Origin: Fidelibacterota bacterium | GTDB lineage: Bacteria; Fidelibacterota; UBA2242 | Assembly: GCA_003527965.1 (NCBI GenBank) | Contig: DPVY01000109.1 | Span: 1-11,804 of the forward strand | DNA: 11,804 nt | Reading direction: 5' to 3' | Part shown: positions 1 through 7,001 of the stretch, in pieces | Position numbering within the stretch: the stretch's first letter is position 1 | How the letters are laid out: the number at the start of each line of letters is the position of its first letter | Position numbers and translations under genes: made by a program | Notes under the pieces: generated by a model | Seen by the model: the letters and a program-made list of their open reading frames with translations, nothing else | The model's database searches: none | What the model was told of the DNA's origin: nothing

Positions 1-92
1 CCTTTTTACGAGATTGTCAATATTTTCATGTGATCTAAAACACTCATATCATAAAATAGTGATTTCTCTCATTAACGTATTCAACAAAATAT

Positions 93-100
93 TTTTTAAT
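93..100. repeat. Possible 8-bp target-site duplication, left copy
   Basis: TTTTTAAT directly abuts the left inverted repeat and recurs at 658-665, three bases beyond the right repeat. Eight base pairs is the duplication length known for the IS1595 family. The 3-nt offset on the right and the A+T-rich context mean chance is possible. Confidence 0.45.
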
Positions 101-134
101 GGGGGTATTCACTTTAGTCAGGTGCCTACTATAT
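101..134 (+). repeat. Left terminal inverted repeat of IS remnant
   Basis: The outer 14 bases are identical to the complement of 641-654. A further 20 bases match at 14 positions, giving 28/34 overall, and include a shared CTATAT-type inner block. Confidence 0.85.
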
Positions 135-138
135 TGTA

Positions 139-626
139 GTACAAGGAAAGGTGCTGATAATAATTGCAGCAGAAATCAAGGGTACTCGTATTGGACGTAT
201 ACGACTTCAACGTATACCTGATGAATCTGCCGGCAGTTTGGAAGAAACCACTAATAAATCTGTAACCGAAGGAAGCATTATTCGAACAGATGAATAGGGG
301 GGGGTAGTCAATTGAAATCTCTTGGATATATTCATAAAATTGTACACAAAGATACTGAGATTGGAGAGAACTTGTTGCCCTCTTGCCATAGGGTTGCAGC
401 TTTGTTAAAACGATGGCTTTTGGAAACCCATCAGGGTGCTGTCAGTCATGAGCATTTGGACTATTATCTTGATGAATTTACTTTCAGATTTAATCGTCGA
501 GATTAAAGGCATCGCGGAAAACTTTTCTACCGGCTTCTTCAGAATGCCGTTGAAGTATATCCGGTTGATTACAAACAAATGATAAAAAACGTGAGCGGAC
601 AAAAACCAAGGGAATACCGTATATAG
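139..626 (+). pseudogene. IS1595-family (ISXO2-like) transposase, broken
   Basis: This is the C-terminal half of a DDE transposase. The frame beginning near 139 reads GKVLIIIAAE...IGRIRLQRIPDESAGSLEE...IIRTDE, which is the middle of an ISXO2-like catalytic domain. It stops at a TAG (295-297) beside an 8-G run (297-304). The homology resumes one frame over with QLKSLGYIHK, LLKRWLLETHQGAVS and HLDYYLDEFTFRFNRR, so a net 1-nt loss (or 2-nt gain) occurred around the G tract. A second lesion, TAA at 504-506, follows NRRD. The family tail RGKLFYRLLQ continues in the same frame to a TAG at 624-626. The N-terminal half, which carries the zinc-ribbon and first catalytic residues in this family, is absent. 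It is non-functional; this is clear from several independent lesions. Confidence 0.85.
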
Positions 627-654
627 TATATACCTTACCGAAGTGAATACCCCC
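621..654 (-). repeat. Right terminal inverted repeat of IS remnant
   Basis: This is the inverted partner of 101-134. The last stop codon of the transposase frame (TAG, 624-626) lies inside this repeat. Its inner edge overlaps a perfect A+T palindrome at 619-633 (GTATATA, G, TATATAC). Confidence 0.85.
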
Positions 655-655
655 A

Positions 656-1181
656 AATTTTTAATTCTCTTTTTTTTCTAAAATAATAATAGACCGGCAG
701 ACCGGTTCCGATCAGAACGGCAGCCGTTATAATCCCCCCGGCGGGATAGGCGATAAAGGTTCTGTAGATTAAATATAGTTGCGTGAAAATCGCTAACATT
801 GTCATAACCAGCCAGCAACGTCAAAAATCCCTTGTTACTGTTTTCAGCAATTTCCGGTTAAAAAAACAAATTCTCTGTCTGAAAGTAGGCGAAACCCAAG
901 ATACATAACAAAATCAGCGGGGAGAGTTTTGCAACAGTTAAGACTATTTGCAGTCCGCCGCCTTTTCGGACACTCCGGTAATGAATACAGGTCAAAAATA
1001 TTACTATCAACGACGCAAATAATTTGGTGTAGATTAACGCTTCCAGCGGTCCCCAAAACACCGAAAGAGCAGAAACAGCGCTTAAAGCGATAATCGTTAT
1101 CGAGGGTGTGTCGCTGGTCCAGAAAACCGTAATGTCTAGCTCTCTTTTCAGAGCAGCCATAAAAACCAGCCAGTTGAATTT
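656..1181 (-). pseudogene. APC-superfamily amino-acid permease, broken
   Basis: Two pieces of one permease are visible on the minus strand. The first (about 1181 down to 858) encodes two hydrophobic segments with YTKLFASLIVIFLTCIHYRSVRKGGGLQ, which resembles the TM4-TM5 region of amino acid-polyamine-organocation carriers; it ends at a TAA (858-860). The second (about 820 down to 656, in another frame) reads WLVMTMLAIFTQLYLIYRTF...GLPVYYYFRKKREL, typical of the last two membrane segments and basic C-terminus of the same family. The start of the gene (TM1-3) and the middle (roughly TM6-10) are missing. A normal carrier has about 430-480 residues. The IS remnant at 101-654 abuts its 3' end. The substrate cannot be told. 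The family call is by eye and reasonably firm; the exact boundaries are approximate. Confidence 0.7.
658..665. repeat. Possible 8-bp target-site duplication, right copy
   Basis: TTTTTAAT is repeated here. Three A residues (655-657) separate it from the end of the right inverted repeat, so the pair is not perfectly symmetric. Confidence 0.4.
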
Positions 1182-1194
1182 CTATTGTCAGCCG

Positions 1195-3108
1195 TTAATC
1201 CGTGACAGAATCCCAGCCGATTTTAGATAGATGGAAATAAATCACCGCCGCGCAGATAACAGCAATACTTATATAGACAATTCCCATAAAATACTCCGCA
1301 AATATCAACTTACCGATTCCAAATAAACTGGCATAAAGCATAATAACCCCACAGATCCAATCAATTAAGCTTTTTCCAAAACCGGAATCACTTTTTACAT
1401 CAGGAAGCTCCCGGATTATCGGTTTCCAGCCCCTGCCGCCGGGATGTACCTTCCTATAAAAGCTTAACAATACCTCTTTTTCCGTAGGCTTTGTTAAAAA
1501 AGTAACAATCAGCCACACAATGGTAGTCCCAAAAACAATCGGGTAGAGTGTAATCGGCGACTGCATCCCAAATCCGTAACGAGCAACGGGATATATAATT
1601 AACGGGGCAATCATGGCGGAAATTTCCGACCAGGCGTTGATTCGCCACCAGAACCATCTCAAGATCAATACGGCTCCTATTCCGGCGCTGGCATTGATAA
1701 TAAACTCCCATGCGCCGGAGACTGTTGTCAGCAAATAACGGGCAATTAACAGCGAAATAATAATCATTAAATACATGGCAATCCGTGAAACAAGCACATA
1801 ATGGCGCTCGCTTGCGGTTGGTTTGATAAACCGCCGGTAAAAATCATTAATAATGTAGGAGGTCCCCCAGTTCAGCTGCGAGGCAATCGTGGACATATAA
1901 GCCGCTAAAAAGGTTGCAATTAGTAATCCCAACAATCCGGGCGGCAGACATTTCATCATCAATTTCGGATACATAACACCCGGATCAACCGTATTTTCAT
2001 ATTTTTCATAAAACTCTTTAAATTCTCTGGTCTGATAAACAGGATTTGATTTCTGTAATATTTCTCCTTTATAAACCTGAACGACCTGTTCATAAAGGAC
2101 CGGATTTTCCCGCTGTAACGACTCGGGTTTTTCCGCTCGCGGCAAAATGACCAACGCTGCCAACGCAACCAAAATCCAGGGCCAGGGGCGCAATGTATAA
2201 TGAGCGATTGTAAACCACAGTGTCGCAAAAAGGCTGTGTTTTTCATCTTTGGCGGACATCATCCGCTGAGCAATATAGCCACCACCACCGGGATCAGCCC
2301 CCGGATACCAGCTGGACCACCACTGCAATCCGATATGAGCAAAAAAGGCGCCGACAGATAAAGCTAGCACTCCGCCGGTTATCCCTTTAGCGGTAACGCC
2401 ACCCACTTTGGGGAAAAAATCCAGAACCTGAGGCGCCAATTTAGCCTTTAGAGCAGACGCTCCACCGATTTGAGGTAGTTTTACTACTATAAATGCAAAA
2501 ATAATACAGCCCGTCATGGCAAACAGAAACTGGAAGCTATCGGTTCGAGCCGTTCCCAATAAACCCGCTGCAGAAGCATAGATGGCAATGATAACGGCAG
2601 CTCCGCAGACCAGTAAAAAGGGATTCATCATGGGCAAAGTCACATGAAAGATTTTTTCCATGGCTTTGTGGACCCAACCCATAACGATTGCGTTCATAAA
2701 AATTCCCAGATATAAAGCCCGAAAGCCTCTTAATACGGCGGCGGCTTTTCCCGAATATCGGAGCTCTGTAAATTCGACATCCGTCATGATACCTGATCGT
2801 CGCCATAACTTGGCAAAGAAAAAGACTGTCAGCATACCACCGATAGCCAAATTCCACCAGAGCCAGTTCCCGGCAATTCCGTTACGAGCGACTAATTCGG
2901 TAACTGCAAGCGGAGTATCGGCGGCAAAAGTTGTCGCCACCATTGCTGTTCCCGCCAGCCACCAGGGCAAATTGCGTCCCGAAAGAAAAAATTGAGTTGT
3001 GTCTTTCCCTGCTCGTTTCGAGAAATAAAAGGCTATCCCGAAAATGAAAAGAAAGTAAATGACTATGATTAGCCAATCAAACAGATTAACACTATTAACA
3101 GATTCCAA
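1195..3108 (-). CDS. Sodium:solute symporter, SSS family
   Basis: This is an inner-membrane carrier that, by family, couples Na+ entry to uptake of a small solute. The substrate is not predictable. It is 637 aa with many hydrophobic segments. From this start, TM1 is about residues 11-30 (FDWLIIVIYFLFIFGIAFYF), GTARTDSFQFLF is near 185-196, a Gly-rich ADPGGGGYIAQRM segment is near 271-283, and the family's TM8 signature STIASQLNWGTSYIIN spans about 406-421, where Ser/Thr usually line the Na2 site. A hydrophilic loop of some 50 residues (about 325-377, PESLQRENPVLYEQ) sits between membrane segments. I prefer the TTG start at 3108, because GGAGGG lies 7 nt upstream. The ATG at 3123 overlaps that site and has no Shine-Dalgarno of its own, and a TTG at 3135 is also open. 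The gene appears intact although its downstream neighbour is broken. Family confidence is high. Confidence 0.9.
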   Translation of the reverse strand: MESVNSVNLFDWLIIVIYFLFIFGIAFYFSKRAGKDTTQFFLSGRNLPWWLAGTAMVATTFAADTPLAVTELVARNGIAGNWLWWNLAIGGMLTVFFFAKLWRRSGIMTDVEFTELRYSGKAAAVLRGFRALYLGIFMNAIVMGWVHKAMEKIFHVTLPMMNPFLLVCGAAVIIAIYASAAGLLGTARTDSFQFLFAMTGCIIFAFIVVKLPQIGGASALKAKLAPQVLDFFPKVGGVTAKGITGGVLALSVGAFFAHIGLQWWSSWYPGADPGGGGYIAQRMMSAKDEKHSLFATLWFTIAHYTLRPWPWILVALAALVILPRAEKPESLQRENPVLYEQVVQVYKGEILQKSNPVYQTREFKEFYEKYENTVDPGVMYPKLMMKCLPPGLLGLLIATFLAAYMSTIASQLNWGTSYIINDFYRRFIKPTASERHYVLVSRIAMYLMIIISLLIARYLLTTVSGAWEFIINASAGIGAVLILRWFWWRINAWSEISAMIAPLIIYPVARYGFGMQSPITLYPIVFGTTIVWLIVTFLTKPTEKEVLLSFYRKVHPGGRGWKPIIRELPDVKSDSGFGKSLIDWICGVIMLYASLFGIGKLIFAEYFMGIVYISIAVICAAVIYFHLSKIGWDSVTD

Positions 3109-3115
3109 TATTAAG

Positions 3116-3121
3116 CCCTCC
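3116..3121 (-). promoter_or_regulatory. Ribosome binding site that favours the TTG start of the symporter
   Basis: GGAGGG read on the minus strand, with 7 nt to the TTG at 3108-3106. It overlaps the upstream in-frame ATG (3123-3121), so it can only serve the internal TTG. The window also uses GGAGG followed by TTG at rpmF. Confidence 0.55.
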
Positions 3122-3188
3122 ATAATAAAATACAAAGTAATTTAAAAAAAATTCTGATAATGATAAGTGTTTTTTATAATAGGATAAC

Positions 3189-3218
3189 AAAAAAGCGGGG
3201 TTTTGTTACCCCGCTTTT
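3189..3218 (-). terminator. Rho-independent terminator of the LysM lipoprotein gene
   Basis: A 10-bp perfect stem (AAAAGCGGGG at 3191-3200 with CCCCGCTTTT at 3209-3218) encloses an 8-nt loop. Read on the minus strand it ends in a run of six T. It lies about 30 nt past the stop of the LysM gene and before the symporter, so the two minus-strand genes are probably separate transcription units. The A/T symmetry could also let it work on the plus strand, but no plus-strand gene ends here. Confidence 0.85.
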
Positions 3219-3247
3219 CTAATTGGAATCAATAATTTAAATCTAGG

Positions 3248-3871
3248 TTAAAACAGATTGGTCCGGAGTTTTAAGATAGTACCGGCAGATATATTCTGCA
3301 AATTTGCACCCAGTACATCTGCATTGTCTCTCAGGATAATAATCCAGGCATAACTATTGTCGTATTCTTTACCGGCAATAGACCAGAGTGACTCTCCACT
3401 TTTAACAGTATATTCATAAAAATCATATTCCAGATCCTTGGCGGTCTCTTTTGCTTTTTTTAACAAAAATTCGTGAAACGGGTAGATCAGATTGGGATTA
3501 GCACCGATTTTCTTGCGGTTCCATTTGTAAATCATCCGCCACATTGCAATGTTTCCATACTCATTTTTCGCGATCAGGGAAAGATAATCGCCCGGTTTAA
3601 CCATATAAAAAATATCAACGCTGTCACCTTCGGCGACCAATTCCAGCACTTCCTCGAGTTGCCCTTCTTTCTCTTCGAGAGATTCTGTCACGGCAACAAC
3701 CGGTTCTTCCACAATTGGTTCAGGCTCCGGCTGTGCAACCACTACAGTGTCTTCCCGGGCCGGCTGAACTTGAGTAGTTTGCTCTGCGACAGGTTCGTCC
3801 TGGACAACTTCCTTCGAACACCCAAATGCCAGCAAAGCAATGATTAACGATCCAATAAATAAACGATACAT
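3248..3871 (-). CDS. Lipoprotein with two LysM domains
   Basis: This is a probable cell-envelope lipoprotein of 207 aa that binds peptidoglycan. Residues 1-18 form a lipoprotein signal (MYRLF, hydrophobic core, then LLAFGC with the lipidated Cys at 18). A Pro/Glu/Val-rich linker (about 20-80, with PEPEPIVEEPVV) follows. LysM 1 is at about 87-138 (YMVKPGDYLSLIAKNEYGN) and LysM 2 at about 152-204 (YTVKSGESLWSIAGKEYDN). Each starts with the typical Y-x-V-K-x-G-(D/E) motif. There is no enzymatic domain, so it is likely a structural or scaffold protein. I start at ATG 3871 because AAGGAGG (3884-3878) sits 6 nt upstream; a TTG six codons earlier would lie ahead of that site. It is probably monocistronic, given the terminator at 3189-3218. 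The specific role is unknown. Confidence 0.88.
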   Translation of the reverse strand: MYRLFIGSLIIALLAFGCSKEVVQDEPVAEQTTQVQPAREDTVVVAQPEPEPIVEEPVVAVTESLEEKEGQLEEVLELVAEGDSVDIFYMVKPGDYLSLIAKNEYGNIAMWRMIYKWNRKKIGANPNLIYPFHEFLLKKAKETAKDLEYDFYEYTVKSGESLWSIAGKEYDNSYAWIIILRDNADVLGANLQNISAGTILKLRTNLF

Positions 3872-3904
3872 AACCTGCCTCCTTCTCAATTTTTAAAACT
3901 TATA

Positions 3905-3934
3905 TATATTGCAAAAAATATTAGAACATATCAA
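3905..3934 (-). promoter_or_regulatory. Candidate sigma-70-like promoter for the LysM gene
   Basis: Reading the minus strand, TTGATA (3934-3929) is followed after 18 nt by AATATA (3910-3905), about 33 nt before the start codon. The -10 box is a poor match and the region is A+T-rich. Confidence 0.3.
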
Positions 3935-4103
3935 GGCTTCTTTTAAAAAAATTGGCGAGATTAATTTCATGAATTTAAATACAAAAGTTTGGCAACGGAG
4001 GCGCCTTTTTCAACATGTGGAGCGGTTGATTCCGTTTTCCTTGTTTTTCGACGAAGGAATACCTAAGTTTTGTTCTTGATTTTCGTGAAGTTGGTTCAAA
4101 TAA

Positions 4104-4134
4104 TTGATATGGAATTATGTTAGCACAATATAAA
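4104..4134 (+). promoter_or_regulatory. Candidate promoter for the COG2403-arcC-ndk cluster
   Basis: TTGATA (4104-4109) and TATAAA (4129-4134) are 19 nt apart, slightly wide for a sigma-70 promoter. This would give a leader of roughly 100 nt. Weak evidence. Confidence 0.25.
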
Positions 4135-4243
4135 CTGTCCCTGATTCTCTGGACCTATCATTTCGGGTTTAAGTAACCTCAATTAATAGTTACATTTCCC
4201 CTTAAGAAAAAATGTTAATCTACAACTTATTTTGAGGTAAATA

Positions 4244-5587
4244 ATGAATAAAATAAATATCCTTATTATTGGCGCAGCAGGAAGAGATTTCCATAATTTT
4301 AATACTTATTTCCGTGACAATGAACTTTATAATGTGATTGCATTTACAGCGGCACAAATTCCCGATATTGAAGGTCGAAAATACCCGGCCGAACTTGCCG
4401 GCAAACTTTATCCGGACGGAATACCAATTCATGCCGAAGAAGAATTACCCCAGCTTATAAAAAAATTCAATATAGCCGAGTGTGTGTTTTCATATAGTGA
4501 CGTTCCCTACCAAAGAGTCATGAACATAAGCGCTCTTGTAAATGCCGCCGGGGCAAACTTCGTGCTATTAGGACCGAAAGATACAATGGTTAGGAGCACA
4601 AAACCGGTGATTGCCGTATGCGCCACTCGTACGGGTTGCGGCAAAAGTCAGACTTCGCGCAAGGTCATTGAACTGTTAATGGCAAAAGGTTTGAAAGTTG
4701 TAGCCGTCCGCCATCCAATGCCTTATGGTGATCTGGTCGCTCAGAAGGTCCAGCGTTTTGCTGTGGTGGAAGATCTTGCCAAACATAAATGCACTATCGA
4801 AGAAATGGAAGAGTATGAACCCCATGTTATTCGGGGCAACGTGATTTATGCCGGCGTCGATTATGAAGCTATTTTACGCAGCGCTGAGACAGATCCGAAC
4901 GGTTGCGACGTTATCCTCTGGGACGGCGGCAACAATGATTTCTCTTTTTATAAACCCGATCTATTGATTACTGTTGCCGATCCCCACCGTCCTGGCGATG
5001 AATTATCGTATTATCCCGGAGAAGTTAACCTCCGTATGGCCGATGTCATTGTCATCAATAAAATGGATACGGCAAGTCCGGAAGGTATCCAGACGGTTCG
5101 CCAAAGCATCCAAAAAGTCAATCCAGACGCTATTGTTATCGACGGAGCCTCCCCGATTAAAGTTGATAATCCCGAAATCATTCGGAATAAACGAGTTCTG
5201 GTTATTGAAGATGGTCCCACCTTGACTCACGGTGAAATGCAAATCGGCGCCGGAACCGTTGCCGCCCAAAAATACGGTGCGTCTGAATGCGTTGATCCAC
5301 GGCCTTATACTGTTGGTAAATTGAGCGAAACCTTTCAAATTTACCCAAACATCGGCAAACTCTTGCCGGCCATGGGGTATGGTGATCAACAGATCAAAGA
5401 TCTCGAAGCCACAATCGCAAATACCGATTGTGATTCTGTCATTATCGGTACGCCGATTGATCTCAATCGAATCGTGAAGATTAACAAACCCAATACGCGC
5501 GTTTACTATGATCTTCAGGAAATCGGCAGCCCGGATCTGCAGGAAATCCTCGCTGATTTCATTCAGAAGCATCAACTGAAAAAGTAA
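4244..5587 (+). CDS. COG2403-type P-loop protein (cyclic 2,3-diphosphoglycerate synthetase-like)
   Basis: This 447-aa cytoplasmic nucleotide-binding protein belongs to the family usually labelled cyclic 2,3-diphosphoglycerate synthetase or predicted GTPase. The N-terminus (about 1-115) is Rossmann-like, starting NILIIGAAGRDFHNF. A BioD/MinD-style P-loop, ATRTGCGKSQTSR, lies at about 127-139, with Lys134 and Ser135 as phosphate ligands. HPMPYGD is at 157-163, a Walker-B/G3-like WDGGNND at 226-232, and NKMD at 272-275, the guanine-specificity motif of GTPases. The start ATG has TGAGG about 8 nt upstream. The archaeal synthetase makes cyclic 2,3-diphosphoglycerate, a thermolithoprotectant; that role is not assured in a bacterium with arcC 16 nt downstream. 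An NTP-dependent step linked to carbamoyl phosphate is an inference from context. Family is firm, function open. Confidence 0.85.
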   Translation: MNKINILIIGAAGRDFHNFNTYFRDNELYNVIAFTAAQIPDIEGRKYPAELAGKLYPDGIPIHAEEELPQLIKKFNIAECVFSYSDVPYQRVMNISALVNAAGANFVLLGPKDTMVRSTKPVIAVCATRTGCGKSQTSRKVIELLMAKGLKVVAVRHPMPYGDLVAQKVQRFAVVEDLAKHKCTIEEMEEYEPHVIRGNVIYAGVDYEAILRSAETDPNGCDVILWDGGNNDFSFYKPDLLITVADPHRPGDELSYYPGEVNLRMADVIVINKMDTASPEGIQTVRQSIQKVNPDAIVIDGASPIKVDNPEIIRNKRVLVIEDGPTLTHGEMQIGAGTVAAQKYGASECVDPRPYTVGKLSETFQIYPNIGKLLPAMGYGDQQIKDLEATIANTDCDSVIIGTPIDLNRIVKINKPNTRVYYDLQEIGSPDLQEILADFIQKHQLKK

Positions 5588-5603
5588 AGAACTGGCTGAT
5601 ATT

Positions 5604-6551
5604 ATGACAAAAAATAAAACTGCTGTTATCGCTCTTGGGGGAAATGCCATTTCCCCCAAAGGCGAAATTGATACGATTGCCAACCAGTTCAACAACACCC
5701 GCAAAAGCCTGTCGGCAATTATGCATTTTCTGCATGAAGGATATCACCTGGCTATCACTCATGGCAACGGACCTCAGGTTGGCAATGCCCTTCTCAGGGT
5801 TGAATTGAGTATCGACAAAGCGCCGGTTCTACCACTGGGTATATGTGTGGCGGATACCGAAGGCGGGATGGGTTATATGATCGAACAATCCCTCCAGAAT
5901 GCCTTGATAACGGATAAGTTCGACAGAGAAGTTGTCTCAATCATCACTCAGGTTGTGGTTGATACCGACGATCCTTCCATTAATAATCCAACAAAATATA
6001 TTGGAAGTTGGTACACCGGTGACGAAATCAAAGGACTAACTGAAAAATTTGGCTGGCAGGTCAGGGAGGTTCCCGGAAAGGGGTGGCGGCGGGTGGTTCC
6101 ATCACCAATACCACGCCAGATTATTAATCGTAAAGCCATCAAACATCTGGTTGATATTGGTATTATTGTAATTGCCGCCGGTGGCGGCGGTATTCCGGTC
6201 TTTATCATGGATAATGGATTATATGAGGGGTTTGATGCGGTTATCGACAAGGATCTCGCCTCGGCGGTATTAGCCCGTGATATTGAGGCTCAGGAACTGT
6301 TTATTCTGACTGATGTTGACCAGGTTGCGATTAATTACGGTCAATCTAATGAGGAGAAACTTGGTACCATTCATGTTAATGACTTGAAAGCATTATTTGA
6401 CGAAGGTCAATTTCCACCGGGGAATATGGGTCCCAAAGTGCAGGCAGCGCTAAACTTCATTGAATATGGTGGGCAGTCAGTAACGATTACCTCTTTAGAG
6501 ATGGTTCAAAAAGGCTTATTCGGTCAAAAAGGAACAATAGTTATACCATAA
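5604..6551 (+). CDS. arcC: Carbamate kinase
   Basis: Catalyses the reversible reaction carbamoyl phosphate + ADP = carbamate + ATP. It runs mostly toward ATP in fermentation of arginine, agmatine, allantoin or purine products. The protein has 315 aa, the normal family length. Visible motifs are IALGGNAISPKG near the N-terminus, THGNGPQVGN (about 53-62), VVPSPIPRQII, IAAGGGGIPV (about 190-199), DKDLASAVLA, LTDVDQVAINYG and the C-terminal GNMGPKVQAALNFIEYGG. All are conserved in the amino-acid kinase fold of ArcC. No arginine deiminase or carbamoyltransferase gene is nearby, so the source of carbamoyl phosphate is not shown. It starts 16 nt after the COG2403 gene and ends 9 nt before ndk, so co-transcription is very likely. 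There is no clear Shine-Dalgarno, which suggests translation depends partly on the upstream gene. Confidence 0.95.
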   Translation: MTKNKTAVIALGGNAISPKGEIDTIANQFNNTRKSLSAIMHFLHEGYHLAITHGNGPQVGNALLRVELSIDKAPVLPLGICVADTEGGMGYMIEQSLQNALITDKFDREVVSIITQVVVDTDDPSINNPTKYIGSWYTGDEIKGLTEKFGWQVREVPGKGWRRVVPSPIPRQIINRKAIKHLVDIGIIVIAAGGGGIPVFIMDNGLYEGFDAVIDKDLASAVLARDIEAQELFILTDVDQVAINYGQSNEEKLGTIHVNDLKALFDEGQFPPGNMGPKVQAALNFIEYGGQSVTITSLEMVQKGLFGQKGTIVIP

Positions 6552-6560
6552 GAGAGAAAA

Positions 6561-6977
6561 ATGAATAAAACACTTGCAATCTTAAAACCGGATTGTGTGG
6601 AACGAAAATTAACCGGCAAGGCGCTTGATTTCATTTTAGCGCAGGGATTTAATATACTTGCCCTGAAAATGGTTCACCTGAACCCGGCTGAAGCCCGTAG
6701 GTTTTACGCTGTCCACGAAGGAAAACCGTTTTTTGACGAACTAATCAACTTTATGACTTCCGGTCCCTGCATTCCATTAGTTTTGGAGAAAGAAAATGCC
6801 GTTTTCGCCTTCCGGGAAATTATCGGAGCAACCGATCCGGCTAAAGCCGCAAAAGACACTTTAAGGAAACTTTATGCTGAAAGTGTTCAGCGAAATGTGG
6901 TCCACGGTTCTGATTCTGAAGAAAACGCACAAAAAGAAATTGCATTTTTCTTTTCCTTAATGGAAATTACACCATAG
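6561..6977 (+). CDS. ndk: Nucleoside diphosphate kinase
   Basis: Transfers the gamma-phosphate of ATP to other nucleoside diphosphates through a phosphohistidine, balancing NTP and dNTP pools in the cytoplasm. The protein has 138 aa, the normal length. TLAILKPDCVERKLTGK opens the chain, HEGKPFFDELINFMTSGP (about 52-69) is the conserved substrate region, and RNVVHGSDS (111-119) contains the catalytic His115. The start ATG follows a GAGAG purine stretch and lies 9 nt after arcC. Coupled to carbamate kinase, ATP gained from carbamoyl phosphate could be passed to GTP, which the neighbouring NKMD-motif protein may use; that link is inference. Identification is firm. Confidence 0.97.
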   Translation: MNKTLAILKPDCVERKLTGKALDFILAQGFNILALKMVHLNPAEARRFYAVHEGKPFFDELINFMTSGPCIPLVLEKENAVFAFREIIGATDPAKAAKDTLRKLYAESVQRNVVHGSDSEENAQKEIAFFFSLMEITP

Positions 6978-7001
6978 CTGAAACTCGGAGGAGGATATCA
7001 T

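Larger units (their letters stand above)
101..654 (+). mobile_element. Degenerate IS1595/ISXO2-type insertion sequence remnant
   Basis: The element is bounded by inverted repeats that begin GGGGGTATTCACTT at 101 and end with the exact complement at 654. The similarity extends inward imperfectly to 34 bp (28 of 34 positions match by eye). Between them lies only the C-terminal part of an ISXO2-like DDE transposase on the plus strand, with a frameshift and an in-frame stop. At 554 bp it is about half the usual length for this group, because the transposase 5' half is missing just inside the left repeat. It cannot move on its own, but with both ends kept it could in principle be mobilised in trans. 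It lies at the 3' end of a broken permease gene. The family assignment comes from transposase similarity recognised by eye. Confidence 0.85.
3872..4243. other. Divergent intergenic region without a recognisable gene
   Basis: These 372 bp lie between the minus-strand LysM gene and the plus-strand COG2403 gene. I see no ORF with family similarity, no RNA gene and no strong hairpin. It must hold the promoters of both flanking genes; candidates are given separately. The stretch 4010-4200 has ordinary base composition and could hide regulatory sites that I cannot identify. Confidence 0.6.

Noticed and set aside
190..222. A repeated CGTATAC with internal GTATAC palindromes, resembling an operator
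   Set aside because: It encodes the transposase segment GRIRLQRIP, whose repeated Arg-Ile pairs explain the repeat.
295..312. Programmed frameshifting of the transposase at the G tract
   Set aside because: The gene also lacks its 5' half and has a later in-frame stop, and IS1595-type transposases are normally a single frame.
844..1056. A 70-codon minus-strand frame within the permease remnant
   Set aside because: The permease similarity is in the neighbouring frame; this one shows none.
2660..2995. A 111-codon plus-strand frame inside the symporter gene
   Set aside because: It is antisense to conserved transmembrane coding sequence and lacks any family similarity.
5003..5704. A 233-codon open frame on the minus strand opposite the COG2403/arcC junction
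   Set aside because: It lies antisense to two well-supported genes, has no recognisable motif and no ribosome site; it reflects the codon use of the plus-strand genes.
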